9,693 nucleotides of DNA, taken from assembly GCA_947564765.1 (NCBI GenBank), contig CANODN010000056.1, positions 1 through 9,693 on the forward strand, in the 5' to 3' direction. The position numbers were made by a program, and so were the translations under genes. The stretch's first letter is position 1, and every line of letters starts with the position of its first letter. Of the stretch, positions 1-7,566 are shown one piece after another. This DNA is from an uncultured Roseburia sp. Its GTDB lineage: Bacteria > Bacillota > Clostridia > Lachnospirales > Lachnospiraceae. Under the pieces are notes generated by a model. It worked only from the letters and a program-made list of their open reading frames with translations, made no database searches and had not been told where the DNA came from.

Positions 1-1
1 C

Positions 2-721
2 ACAGACATCCCCGACCGCAAAGAATGCTGTATCATTCTGCTTGCTCCTTCCACCTGTGAGCAGGGGCTTCCGGAAATTGAACAGATTACGATACCAGGT
101 AAGATTCTTCCTGCAGATGCCGGTTATGACACGCTGCTTGCCAATCTTTCTAAGGATCTGTCCTGGACCAAATCCGGCATACGTTCCAAGATGTCTTCTT
201 ACTATTTAAGTGAACCCGATTTCCGCTATAGCCTGAGTATATTTTTATTTATCATTCTGGCCGGAAGCAGTCTCTTTGCCGCAATATCCATAGTTCTTTC
301 CATACTGTTTATTTATAAACCGTATCTGTCACCACCCTGCCGGAAACTGGGACATTTCGGCAAACCAAAGGAACTGCTTGCACTGGCCGAGGAGGAGCTG
401 GCCACCCTTCCGCAGCTTGCTACAGAGGATATGTTTATTACGGAACACTTTTTTATTGAAACCTCCAAATACGGAATTGCCATTGTTCCGATTCAGGAAA
501 TCACCTGGATTTACAAGCATTCCACACTGCATAAGCTGTTCTGGTATCATTTCAGCATTTCCTATACGTTGCACATTACAGCAAATAAGCACGTCTATAT
601 CCGCTGCCCGAAAAATACCAAATCCGATATCGATGGTATTATTGATTATCTGTCGGAAGCAAACCATGATATTTTAGTGGGCTTTGATGAAAAAAACAGA
701 CGGAAGGTACATGGCCGGTAA
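2..721 (+). CDS. Membrane-anchored protein of unknown function, 3' part (5' end outside window)
   Basis: The frame is open from the first bases of the window without a stop, so the gene begins upstream; the ATG at 191 is an internal methionine rather than a convincing start, since no ribosome binding site precedes it. The visible 239 residues begin with a soluble stretch. A hydrophobic block of about 30 residues follows (roughly fragment residues 76-105, YSLSIFLFIILAG onward), long enough for one or two membrane passes. The remaining ~130 residues are soluble and mixed alpha/beta. They contain a run of short beta strands (DMFITEHFFIE, YGIAIVPIQEITWIYKH, YTLHITANKHVYIRC) that resembles the PH-like 'bPH' domains of Bacillota membrane proteins. 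This fold guess is weak and I cannot name the family with certainty. It ends at TAA and faces the minus-strand DUF1002 gene convergently. No clear plus-strand terminator is visible. Confidence 0.7.
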   Translation, partial: TDIPDRKECCIILLAPSTCEQGLPEIEQITIPGKILPADAGYDTLLANLSKDLSWTKSGIRSKMSSYYLSEPDFRYSLSIFLFIILAGSSLFAAISIVLSILFIYKPYLSPPCRKLGHFGKPKELLALAEEELATLPQLATEDMFITEHFFIETSKYGIAIVPIQEITWIYKHSTLHKLFWYHFSISYTLHITANKHVYIRCPKNTKSDIDGIIDYLSEANHDILVGFDEKNRRKVHGR

Positions 722-758
722 ATCGCACCAGGCGTCTTACCTTTTAATGGCAAACAAC

Positions 759-801
759 AAAAAAAGAGTCAGGGTATATGGTATCTCGTATCCCTGACTC
801 T
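759..801 (-). terminator. Intrinsic terminator of the DUF1002 gene
   Basis: A perfect 10-bp inverted repeat (AGAGTCAGGG at 765-774, CCCTGACTCT at 792-801) encloses a 17-nt loop. Read on the minus strand, the stem is followed directly by TTTTTTTGTTGTTTG. It lies about 60 nt beyond the stop codon of the minus-strand DUF1002 gene. On the plus strand the stem is followed by TCTGCTATCG, which is a poor T-tract, so it acts mainly for the minus strand, although it may also block plus-strand readthrough. Confidence 0.85.
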
Positions 802-864
802 TCTGCTATCGTTTTATTCCGTTATAATTTAAAATTCCACTTCCCTGCAACGGCCTTTTTTTAC

Positions 865-2073
865 TTAAAACAATTCTTTGATCTTTTCTATGATCGTATT
901 CAAAAGCTCTCTGATCTTCGCCCAGAATCCGCCGTCTGCGTTGGAAATTTTATCGTAAATGGACTGTGCTGCATTCAACAGACTGTCCAGATCCAGATCC
1001 AGATCACTGATTTTTTTCATCAGTTTAACCACTTCTGCTCTTTCTTCATCGGTTAATGTAATGTTAAATTTCTCACAGCCCTCTTCAATCGCACTTCTGA
1101 TATCTGCTTCGTCTGAAAGATCATGCTCTACAATCGCCTGTTTTACATAGGCGATCATACCCTCGACCTCATCCGAATCAGCGCCGGCAGACTCTAATGC
1201 ACCGGTAACCACCAGCTCATGCAAAGCTGCATCAATGTTTTCTTCATCAATCTCATCGCCTGTCATCTCTTTGTAGGCTTTAAAGACACCGACTAAAGCT
1301 GCCGTTCCGGAAATAGGAAACGGAGCCGCCACAATGATATCTGCATTTTCAATGCCCGCTGTTGCCAGGGCATTTTTGTACATACCTACAGTACAATATG
1401 TGATATTATTGGTGGAAACATTAATTCCATTGCCCTTTTCCCGTTCCATAATTACAATAGAGGATAAGGACTTTGTTCCGATCTTACTGCTGTCAATATA
1501 AGAATCCAGATACTGATGCTCTTCTGCATTGTTGATGTATACCACATCATAATCTGCCAGCTTACTGCTGTCAATTCCCATAATTGCAAGAACCGTTGCC
1601 TGCTGTTCCGGAGTAAGATTCTCACCAAGAGCCAGATACGGCTTGTCGTTCTTTTTGATCTCAACCTTATCGTCGTTTTTGTCTTCTTCTACCGTAACAG
1701 TCCCTTTCACATCTTCGTTCGTGTCTGTTGTAACTGTTCCGGAAACATCGCTTTTCTCCGGTTCCTGAGCACCGGTATCGGCTCCTGCCGCAGGCGCTTC
1801 GTCCCCCACCGTCCCATTCTGTTCATTGGAAGAATTCTGCTCCCCGGATGTATCCTGCCCGCTTGAGGATGTTCCCGGATCTAAAACTTCATCCCCCGGA
1901 TTGGAAACCTCATCCGATGGCGTATTCTGTTCGTCTTCATCTTCTGCTGTCGCAGATACTGCAGACGCATCTACCGGCTCCTCTACGGAACCTGCAAATA
2001 CATTTCCCATAGAACCGAAAACCATTGTTAATGTCAGTGCTACACTGATCATCCGCAGCCACCTTTTTTTCAT
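865..2073 (-). CDS. Secreted DUF1002 domain protein
   Basis: The 402-residue product starts with a typical Sec signal peptide: MKKRWLR, a hydrophobic core, and probable cleavage after VFA near residue 27. Residues ~28-140 form an acidic low-complexity linker rich in D, E, S, T, G and N, as expected of a surface-exposed spacer. Residues ~145-395 match the DUF1002 family (established family, function unknown). Visible hallmarks are a LTPEQQATVLAIMGI helix, the VVYINNAEEHQYL strand, IGTKSLSSIVI, and the signature AAPFPISGTAAL near residue 250. The C-terminus is a helical bundle. No lipobox or sortase motif is present, so it is probably secreted or loosely wall-associated. The start is supported by AGGAGGT (plus coordinates 2081-2087), 7-8 nt upstream of the ATG. 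It is a single-gene unit with its own terminator. Confidence 0.85.
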   Translation of the reverse strand: MKKRWLRMISVALTLTMVFGSMGNVFAGSVEEPVDASAVSATAEDEDEQNTPSDEVSNPGDEVLDPGTSSSGQDTSGEQNSSNEQNGTVGDEAPAAGADTGAQEPEKSDVSGTVTTDTNEDVKGTVTVEEDKNDDKVEIKKNDKPYLALGENLTPEQQATVLAIMGIDSSKLADYDVVYINNAEEHQYLDSYIDSSKIGTKSLSSIVIMEREKGNGINVSTNNITYCTVGMYKNALATAGIENADIIVAAPFPISGTAALVGVFKAYKEMTGDEIDEENIDAALHELVVTGALESAGADSDEVEGMIAYVKQAIVEHDLSDEADIRSAIEEGCEKFNITLTDEERAEVVKLMKKISDLDLDLDSLLNAAQSIYDKISNADGGFWAKIRELLNTIIEKIKELF

Positions 2074-2080
2074 ATGAAAA

Positions 2081-2087
2081 ACCTCCT
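2081..2087 (-). promoter_or_regulatory. Ribosome binding site of the DUF1002 gene
   Basis: The plus strand reads ACCTCCT, i.e. AGGAGGT on the coding strand, 7 nt before the ATG at 2073. It is close to a perfect anti-Shine-Dalgarno match and fixes the start. Confidence 0.8.
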
Positions 2088-2272
2088 ATTATATACATAA
2101 CCTGTATCGTTCTTTTTCCAGCATTTCTGTTTTCGGAATGCTTTTCTCATTCTTGCACAAATTTTTTGCTTTGTCAAAGGAATCACAAAAACTTAAGAGA
2201 TATTTCATATTTTTATTATAAAACGGTTTCTCCAGGATATCCGAATGTAACAATTCCTTAAATTTTCCACTC

Positions 2273-3211
2273 TCAAAATACTCTGTCACAAATCCATGTA
2301 TAGATATCCTTATAAACATCCCTGCGATCCGTCTCATTTAAAATTTCATGCCTGTCGTCTTTGTAAAGCTTTAAAGTAAGATCTGAAATCCCTGCCGCCT
2401 GATACTGTTTATATACTTTCTTTACGCCTTTTCCCATATCACCTACCGGATCTTTATCACCGGATATTATAAATAACGGAAGCGTTTTGGGGATTTTTGC
2501 AATATTACGTGGCTGATTATCATGATAAACAGCCTCCATTAATCCATAATAGCCGTTTACCGTAAAGTCAAAACGACATTTGGAATCTTTATAATATTTT
2601 TCTGCAATTTTGATATCCTTTGTCAGCCAGTTATTTCCGATGTTTTTTCCGGTAAGGTCATACTGACGATAAGGTCCCATAAAAGAGAGCTTTTTCACCA
2701 GAGGGCTTTTGTAATGCCATCCGTGGGTTTTTCCCAGGAATCTACAGATTCCCATACCCAGCTTCATCTGTGCATCCGGCATACTTCCCGTTCCTACAAT
2801 AACCGCTCCGCTTACATGCTTCGGATACCTGGTGATATATTTGCGCAGCATATAAGAACCCATACTGTGCCCCAGCATAAAATAAGGGCATTTTGCATTT
2901 TCCTTCTGCATCAGCTTCCGCACTGCATGCATGTCCAGAATCAGCGTATCACTGGGATGGTTCCCTGTAAAATATCCATATTCTGTCGGAGCAGATACGG
3001 ATTCTCCATGTCCCAGATGATCGTGTCCCACCACAAGAATTCCTCTTTCTGTCAGAAACTCTGCAAACTCCTGATAACGCTCGATATACTCCTGCATACC
3101 ATGGGTAATCTGTAAAACGGCCTTATATTCCCTGTTCTCCGGAAACCATTTTACACCGTGAATTTCTGTTTTTTTGTCTGCCGATAAAAATTGAAAATTT
3201 TCCTGTATCAT
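2273..3211 (-). CDS. Alpha/beta hydrolase, monoacylglycerol lipase / lysophospholipase type
   Basis: The 312-residue protein has the serine-hydrolase layout of the Hydrolase_4 (lysophospholipase / monoglyceride lipase) family. The oxyanion region is THGMQEY near residue 36, followed by VGHDHLGHGES at 61-71. The nucleophile elbow GHSMG at 114-118 places Ser116. GDKDPVG at 251-257 supplies the acid (Asp254), and DDRHE at 285-289 supplies His288. It has no signal peptide or membrane segment, so it is cytoplasmic and probably cleaves glycerolipid or lysophospholipid esters; the true substrate is unknown. The start was placed at the ATG at 3211 because GAGGT lies just upstream and the protein then begins at the usual family position. 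The frame stays open upstream to 3433, but that part overlaps recJ. The gap to recJ is 74 nt on the same strand, so the two are probably co-transcribed. No convincing terminator follows. Confidence 0.88.
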   Translation of the reverse strand: MIQENFQFLSADKKTEIHGVKWFPENREYKAVLQITHGMQEYIERYQEFAEFLTERGILVVGHDHLGHGESVSAPTEYGYFTGNHPSDTLILDMHAVRKLMQKENAKCPYFMLGHSMGSYMLRKYITRYPKHVSGAVIVGTGSMPDAQMKLGMGICRFLGKTHGWHYKSPLVKKLSFMGPYRQYDLTGKNIGNNWLTKDIKIAEKYYKDSKCRFDFTVNGYYGLMEAVYHDNQPRNIAKIPKTLPLFIISGDKDPVGDMGKGVKKVYKQYQAAGISDLTLKLYKDDRHEILNETDRRDVYKDIYTWICDRVF

Positions 3212-3280
3212 ATTACCTCTTTCCTGCCGAATGGCATAAAGGTATGCCTTCGGTATTACCTCTTTCTTGCCAAATGGCAT
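3211..3280. repeat. 27-bp imperfect direct repeat over the hydrolase ribosome binding site
   Basis: Two copies, at 3211-3237 and 3254-3280, match at 25 of 27 positions and are separated by 16 nt. Each copy contains ACCTC, which is GAGGT on the coding strand and serves as the ribosome binding site of the hydrolase in the copy at 3211. The spacer contains a small AAGG-TATG-CCTT hairpin. The repeat lies between the recJ stop and the hydrolase start. Confidence 0.85.
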
Positions 3281-3285
3281 CTTTG

Positions 3286-5010
3286 TTAACAGTAATTTGA
3301 AATCACAAACTGCACTTCTTCCCTGCCCATATAGCTGTTGATCTCCGGATAATATACAATAGATAGTATGTCCTTTTTTTCCAGAAAATCCATAAATCCT
3401 TCTGCATCCCCAAAAAACACAGCCGGATAACAAAAGCCCTGTTCATCCTCTAACGTAAGCTTTACCACATTCCTGTTCTTTCCCACAATTCGCTTTTCCT
3501 TCACGCGGATATTTTTATCCGCAAATACCGGCTTTCCGTTTCCTTTTCCAAAGGGCTCTAAAAGTTTCAGTTCCTCAATCAAATGCTTCGTCACATAGGA
3601 AAGCGGCATCGGAACATCAATATGTATGCGGAAGATGAAATCCTCTTCACTTAAAGAAGCATTTTCATTCATTCGCATTATAAATGCTTCCAGATTTTCT
3701 TTCGGAAGGGAAAGCCCTGCCGCCATAGGATGTCCGCCGAATTTGGTAAACAAATCCTGGCATTTGCACAATTCCTCGTACATCGAATAAGCTTCTGTGG
3801 AACGTCCGGAGCCTTTTACGCCTTCGCCGGAATCTGTCATCACAAAAACGGGGTGGTTGTACTGTTCCCGGATTCTTCCTGCCACAATGCCTGCCAGACT
3901 TTCATGCAGCTTTGGCAGATACACGATCATAACCTTCTGTTTCTCTAATCCTTCTCTTTGAATCAGGGAAAACGCTTCTTCCACGCCCTCTGCCGTCAGT
4001 CTTTTTCTCTCCTCATTTAAATCCGCAAGCTCCGCCGCAAGCATAGCCGCTTCTGCATCCTCCTCCGCAAGCATCAGCTTTAAGGAGCGGACTGCCGTAT
4101 CCAGTCTTCCGCCGGCATTGATGCAGGGACCAAGCACAAACCCAAGATGGTATGCACTAAGCCGCTCCGGCTGGATTTCCTTTTGCTGCATCAGGGCGCG
4201 AATACCGGGGTTTTTGGTATGGCGCATCTGCTCCAGCCCGTATTTTACAATAATCCGGTTCTCGTCCACCAGATCCATGACATCGCCTACTGTGGCAAAC
4301 GCCGCATTTTCCAGAAATTCCATTGCCTCTTCCTGCAAAATACCGCAGCTTTCATATAAAGCCTGTATCACTTTAAAAGCCACAACAGCCCCGCAGATTC
4401 CGGAAAACGGATAACCGCAGTCCTCCTGCTTTGGATTGACAATCGCATCTGCCCTGCTTTTTAAATATCGGCGGATACCGTTTTCTTCTATATAAGGAAT
4501 ATCATGATGATCCGTCACCAGTACCGTAAGGCCAAGATCTTTTGCATATGCGATCGCATCTATTGCGGCAATTCCGTTATCACAAGTAATAATCGTATCG
4601 GCTCCGTCTTCCTTTGCCTGTGTAATCAGATTTTCATTGATTCCGTATCCATCCTTCATACGGTCCGGGATCGCCGCAGTCACGATGCCGCCTGCCCGTT
4701 TGATTCCCTTTAGCAGAATATAGGTTGACTGCACGCCGTCGATATCATAATCTCCGATAATGCGGATTGCACATTTATTACGGATTTTCTCCCGTAAAAC
4801 AGAAACCAGATGGTCCATGTCTTTCATCCGGTGCGGGGAATACAGTGCAGATAATTCCGGTTTCAGGTATCCTGCAATCGCCTTCTCATCTGTAATATCA
4901 CGATTGCGTATAATACGCGCCGTCACCTGATCAATGCCGTATTTGGCGCTGATTGCACGAAAATCTGCCTTTTTACTTGCTACAAACCATTTTTCTTTTT
5001 GAACTGCCAT
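3286..5010 (-). CDS. recJ: Single-stranded-DNA-specific 5'-3' exonuclease RecJ
   Basis: RecJ degrades single-stranded DNA 5' to 3' in recombinational and mismatch repair, using two metal ions held by the DHH phosphoesterase core. In the 574-residue product the motifs occur in order: GDYDIDG at 86-92 (the usual DYDADG with Ile for Ala), CDNG near 143-146 with Asp144, TDHHD at 166-170 (the DHH motif), and VGDVMDL with Asp243. The DHHA1 part then shows GPCINAGGRL at 294-303, GSGRS near 400-404, and GGHPMAAG at 425-432. An OB-like C-terminal region containing LLEPFGKGN follows. Length is normal for the family. The start at 5010 was chosen over the in-frame ATG at 5046 because GCAGGAAGGA lies 7 nt upstream and the next residues (MAVQKEKWFV) match the RecJ N-terminus. 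It leads the recJ-hydrolase pair. No catalytic residue appears lost. Confidence 0.93.
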   Translation of the reverse strand: MAVQKEKWFVASKKADFRAISAKYGIDQVTARIIRNRDITDEKAIAGYLKPELSALYSPHRMKDMDHLVSVLREKIRNKCAIRIIGDYDIDGVQSTYILLKGIKRAGGIVTAAIPDRMKDGYGINENLITQAKEDGADTIITCDNGIAAIDAIAYAKDLGLTVLVTDHHDIPYIEENGIRRYLKSRADAIVNPKQEDCGYPFSGICGAVVAFKVIQALYESCGILQEEAMEFLENAAFATVGDVMDLVDENRIIVKYGLEQMRHTKNPGIRALMQQKEIQPERLSAYHLGFVLGPCINAGGRLDTAVRSLKLMLAEEDAEAAMLAAELADLNEERKRLTAEGVEEAFSLIQREGLEKQKVMIVYLPKLHESLAGIVAGRIREQYNHPVFVMTDSGEGVKGSGRSTEAYSMYEELCKCQDLFTKFGGHPMAAGLSLPKENLEAFIMRMNENASLSEEDFIFRIHIDVPMPLSYVTKHLIEELKLLEPFGKGNGKPVFADKNIRVKEKRIVGKNRNVVKLTLEDEQGFCYPAVFFGDAEGFMDFLEKKDILSIVYYPEINSYMGREEVQFVISNYC

Positions 5011-5066
5011 CGCCGATTCCTTCCTGCTGCCGTTAAAACATTTCATTCATCAGTTGTAATGTATTC

Positions 5067-5072
5067 ATTTTA
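5067..5072 (-). promoter_or_regulatory. Possible extended -10 promoter element of recJ
   Basis: On the minus strand the sequence reads TGTTAAAAT, an extended -10 (TG-N-TAAAAT), 56 nt upstream of the RecJ ATG and downstream of the terminator for the sleC-like gene. No good -35 hexamer lies at the right distance, so this is only a candidate. Confidence 0.3.
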
Positions 5073-5079
5073 ACACAAT

Positions 5080-5119
5080 CCCAAAACGAAGAAAAGCCTC
5101 AGGAAAATTCCCAAGGCTT
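5080..5119 (-). terminator. Intrinsic terminator downstream of the sleC-like gene
   Basis: The inverted repeat AAGCCT (5094-5099) and AGGCTT (5114-5119) can be extended inside by GGA/TCC pairing after a small internal mismatch. On the minus strand it is followed by a T-rich tract, TTTTCTTCGTTTTG. It lies about 25 nt past the TAA of the sleC-like 3' fragment and separates that transcript from recJ. Confidence 0.65.
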
Positions 5120-5142
5120 CATAATTACGCTTCATCTCTGAT

Positions 5143-5751
5143 TTAGTACAGCTCCGCAATCCTGGTAACGCCCACATAAATCTCCGATATCTTATACCAT
5201 GTAGCATAATCCACCACGCCCGTCACCGGCAGACCAAACACAGACTGAAATACCTCTACTGCCTCTGCCGTTGCCGGCCCGTAAATGCCGTCGGCCGAAA
5301 CAACCGGAATTGCCGGATATGCCCTGGAGATTCTTGCCAGCTGGGACTGCATCTGTCTGACCTTATCTCCTCTTGAGCCAATGGAAAGATCCTCTCTTGG
5401 CCAGGAAGCGGGAATACCTGCAATTTCATCGGCTTCATTGACATACATATTACTGCCATAATAATATCTTAAAATTTCAATAAAGCTGTATCCCCTGTCA
5501 CCCAGATCTTTGGAACCCCACTGGCTCATCCAGTTCGGGCAGCTTACCCGCTGTCCATCACAGTACTGGGTTAAAATCGGCTGACGCACATTCGGTCTGG
5601 AGAGATAACTGTCAAAAATCTCATCCACAATCCTGGAAATATTTTCAAAAAAGTTCCTGCCGTAAATCCATTTATGATCAAATGCCGTAGAGGATGTAAT
5701 CGTAAAATCATACCCCTTATTCCGGTACCCCGGAATCATCACTGATTCCAT
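5143..5751 (-). CDS. SleC-like spore cortex-lytic enzyme, C-terminal fragment (interrupted gene)
   Basis: This is the 3' part of the gene split by the integrated element; native codons run from 5718 down to the TAA at 5143 and encode 191 residues, the last part of a 430-residue protein. It begins KGYDFTITSS and contains the second half of a SpoIID-like domain, with conserved SNPNWMSQWG-type spacing (CPNWMSQWGSKDLGDRGYSF) and EILRYYYG. A C-terminal peptidoglycan-binding domain of about 65 residues follows (GSRGDKVRQMQSQLARI, DGIYGPATAEAVEVFQ, GVVDYATWYKI). The frame extends into the element to an ATG at 5751, overlapping the recombinase 3' end. That start has no usable ribosome binding site, so separate translation is doubtful. 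Without the N-terminal half it lacks the probable catalytic Glu and any export or pro region. The family is recognised from the SpoIID-plus-PG-binding order; the exact name SleC is an inference. Confidence 0.82.
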   Translation of the reverse strand: MESVMIPGYRNKGYDFTITSSTAFDHKWIYGRNFFENISRIVDEIFDSYLSRPNVRQPILTQYCDGQRVSCPNWMSQWGSKDLGDRGYSFIEILRYYYGSNMYVNEADEIAGIPASWPREDLSIGSRGDKVRQMQSQLARISRAYPAIPVVSADGIYGPATAEAVEVFQSVFGLPVTGVVDYATWYKISEIYVGVTRIAELY

Positions 5752-7399
5752 GCTGAGGCAGAAGCTCCGGCAGATTCCATTTAAACCGGATTACTATTTC
5801 ATCCTTTTTCACATAGATTCTGTCAATCAGATGATTCACGAAAACCCGCTTCGTGGGAATATCGGCATTTCGAAAAACTGTCTGCCATGCAGGAATTTTT
5901 TCCGGTATCTCCTTCCGTCTGTCGTCCGCTGCAGAGCTGTTTTTCAGCTCCGTTTCTTTCTGCCGGATTCGTTGGGACTGCTCTTTTTCCTGCTGCTTAT
6001 ATTTCCGAATAATCTCAGCCAATTCTTCCACAGTAAAAGGATATTCTCCTGTCATTGCATTCGGAATATTCTTTTCCATGACAGCAATCTTTTCCCGAAC
6101 ATTTGCAAGCTTTGATCTTTCCTTTTTTAATTCCTCTTCCTTTTTCTTTTTTTCTTTTGCATAAATGCGCTCCATTTCCAGAAATATATCCTCGTTTTTC
6201 TGTAACTTTTCAATGTATTTTTCAACCGCAGCAAAAACGATCGGTTCTATTTTATCTGCCCTGTACTGCTTTGATGTATGATGAGATATGCCCTGCCGGG
6301 CATTCCGGCATTGATAGACAGGTGTTCTGCTTGTCTTTTTTTCTCCTGTTCCCTTAATGGTCCAATAATTGTATTTACTGCCATTCACCAGCTTACCTTT
6401 GCAGTATCCGCAATAAATTACCTCTGCCAGTGCCAGCATTCCGTCATTTCTCCCGATTACATTCAAATCCCTATGCTCCGTTTTTTTACTATATTTATTT
6501 CTGCGCTGCCCACGCATCCTTTGTGTCCTGTTCCATGTCTCATCATCCACAATTCTGATATTTTCATTTGCTTCCAGAGAAAGAATCCATTCTTCACGTT
6601 TTTGCCTGTGATATGCTCCATTTATATTTTCCCTGCGCTTATATGCCGTATGTCCCGTATAAATCGGGTTGGTCAGAATACTGGTAATCGTTCCACTTTT
6701 CCATATTGTTCGCGGCGCCAGCTTTTTAAAGCTTTCATGTTCATTCAAAATCTGTGCAATTTTCCCGGAACCGTATTCCTTATAAACAGAAAGTTCATAA
6801 ATATACTTTACAACCTCTGCCTGCTCCGGAATAACAGCCAATTCATGCAATGCGCGTCCATGTTTGCTGATTTCTCCTGACAATACCAGTTTATAGCCGT
6901 AAGGCGCACAGCCTCCCATGAATTTTCCCTTCTGTACCAGTTTTTTGGCCGTATCTTTTACTCTGGCTCCCGTATCTGCGCTGCTTTTCTGTGCATTCCC
7001 ATAACGCAGCGCCAGCATCATCTGCCCCATAATATCATTACTGTCCGGAGATATGCATCCGTCCTTTACGGTATAAATATCAACACCACAGCTTTTCAGA
7101 CGCATCACATATGCGCCGATTTCCCACATACGGCGGCCGATCCGGTCATCCTTATATACTGCTAAAATATCATATTCTCCGTTGCCCGCATCCTGCAAAG
7201 CCTCCTGTAAAACATTTCTTTCCTCCACCGAATTTTTATAACCGCTGTTGCTTCCCTCGAAATATTCTTTCGAATCCAGGCTCCAGTCAGTCTGTTTTCG
7301 GATATACTCTTTCACAAGCTGCCGCTGAATTGTCAAATCCCCGTCTGCCTCAAGCTGCTGATGGGAGCTTACCCGAAGCAGCATCCGCACCCGCTTCAT
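5717..7399 (-). CDS. Large serine recombinase (site-specific integrase/excisionase of the element)
   Basis: The 560-residue protein has the standard large-serine-recombinase order. The resolvase catalytic domain spans residues ~4-150, with nucleophile Ser11 in LLRVSSHQQ, an active-site KDDRIGRR at 83-90, and GNAQKSSADTGARVK in helix E. The recombinase domain starts at CAPYGYKL near 164 and includes TSILTNPIYTGH. A zinc ribbon follows with C330, C333 and C364; the usual fourth Cys is absent, and His373/His374 stand in its place. A coiled coil lies at ~395-490. The C-terminal strand pair (LIDRIYVKKDEIVIRFKW) is typical. It cuts and rejoins DNA at the flanking att sites. Its ATG overlaps the stop of the 56-aa ORF (ATGA), with GGAAAGGG upstream. 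Its TAA at 5717-5719 spans the att core and is completed by host DNA, so this end exists only in the integrated state. Length is normal for the family and no disruption is seen. Confidence 0.92.
   Translation of the reverse strand: MKRVRMLLRVSSHQQLEADGDLTIQRQLVKEYIRKQTDWSLDSKEYFEGSNSGYKNSVEERNVLQEALQDAGNGEYDILAVYKDDRIGRRMWEIGAYVMRLKSCGVDIYTVKDGCISPDSNDIMGQMMLALRYGNAQKSSADTGARVKDTAKKLVQKGKFMGGCAPYGYKLVLSGEISKHGRALHELAVIPEQAEVVKYIYELSVYKEYGSGKIAQILNEHESFKKLAPRTIWKSGTITSILTNPIYTGHTAYKRRENINGAYHRQKREEWILSLEANENIRIVDDETWNRTQRMRGQRRNKYSKKTEHRDLNVIGRNDGMLALAEVIYCGYCKGKLVNGSKYNYWTIKGTGEKKTSRTPVYQCRNARQGISHHTSKQYRADKIEPIVFAAVEKYIEKLQKNEDIFLEMERIYAKEKKKKEEELKKERSKLANVREKIAVMEKNIPNAMTGEYPFTVEELAEIIRKYKQQEKEQSQRIRQKETELKNSSAADDRRKEIPEKIPAWQTVFRNADIPTKRVFVNHLIDRIYVKKDEIVIRFKWNLPELLPQHGISDDSGVPE
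5719..5729. repeat. Attachment-site core, left end of element (sleC C-terminal side)
   Basis: This is the 11-bp copy ATTCCGGTACC, identical to 8877-8887 and in the same orientation; the flanking bases differ (t before and c after here, c and a there). On the element side it extends into a perfect 7-bp inverted repeat, ATTCCGG-TACC-CCGGAAT (5719-5736). In the sleC frame it encodes the Y-R-N at the junction. Confidence 0.85.
5719..5736. repeat. Perfect inverted repeat at the left attachment site
   Basis: ATTCCGG (5719-5725) and CCGGAAT (5730-5736) flank TACC. Such symmetry fits binding of a recombinase dimer with the crossover near the central AC (5727-5728). That dinucleotide is asymmetric and would give the site its direction. 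The crossover position is inference. Confidence 0.55.
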
Positions 7400-7566
7400 C
7401 TGTCATCCCTTTCCGGAATGTGCCTTTGCATACAGTCATTTAAAGCTGCTGTCAGCATCTTTTTTATTTCCTGCTTTTCCTTTTCCTCTTCACCGGATAC
7501 CTCAGGCATCTCCAGTATAACCTTCATTCCGTCCTGCATCGCTTCATATGTCCTGTAATATCCCAT
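7396..7566 (-). CDS. 56-residue protein translationally coupled to the recombinase
   Basis: A short ORF begins MGYYRTYEAMQDGM, passes through an acidic EEEKEKQEIKK helix, and ends QRHIPERDDR. AAGGAA lies 4 nt upstream of the ATG (plus coordinates 7571-7576). Its TGA overlaps the recombinase ATG as ATGA, the usual sign of translational coupling, so it is very likely a real gene. It is predicted to be mostly helical and highly charged, with no signal peptide, zinc site or clear helix-turn-helix. I do not recognise the family. Position and size fit a recombination directionality factor or a recombinase-modulating protein, but that is inference from context only. It could also be a leader ORF that serves mainly to load ribosomes for the recombinase. 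Confidence 0.65.
   Translation of the reverse strand: MGYYRTYEAMQDGMKVILEMPEVSGEEEKEKQEIKKMLTAALNDCMQRHIPERDDR

Noticed and set aside
191..721. ATG at 191 as the true start of the first gene
   Set aside because: The same frame is open to the window edge, no ribosome binding site precedes 191, and the upstream codons look coding, so the gene is treated as partial.
2120..2142. AGCATT...AATGCT hairpin followed by T-rich sequence on the plus strand
   Set aside because: No plus-strand gene ends here and on the minus strand it is followed by purines, so it does not work as a terminator for the hydrolase.
2089..2337. An 82-codon minus-strand ORF between the hydrolase and the DUF1002 gene
   Set aside because: Its first third is a shadow of the hydrolase 3' end, no ribosome binding site precedes the ATG, and the protein resembles nothing I know.
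6278..6880. A 200-codon plus-strand ORF
   Set aside because: It lies entirely antisense to the recombinase, has the Cys/Phe/Ile-rich composition of a shadow frame, and has no ribosome binding site. Similar plus-strand ORFs at 5750-6357 and 7111-7558 were rejected for the same reason; the last is mainly antisense to the 56-aa ORF and the recombinase start.
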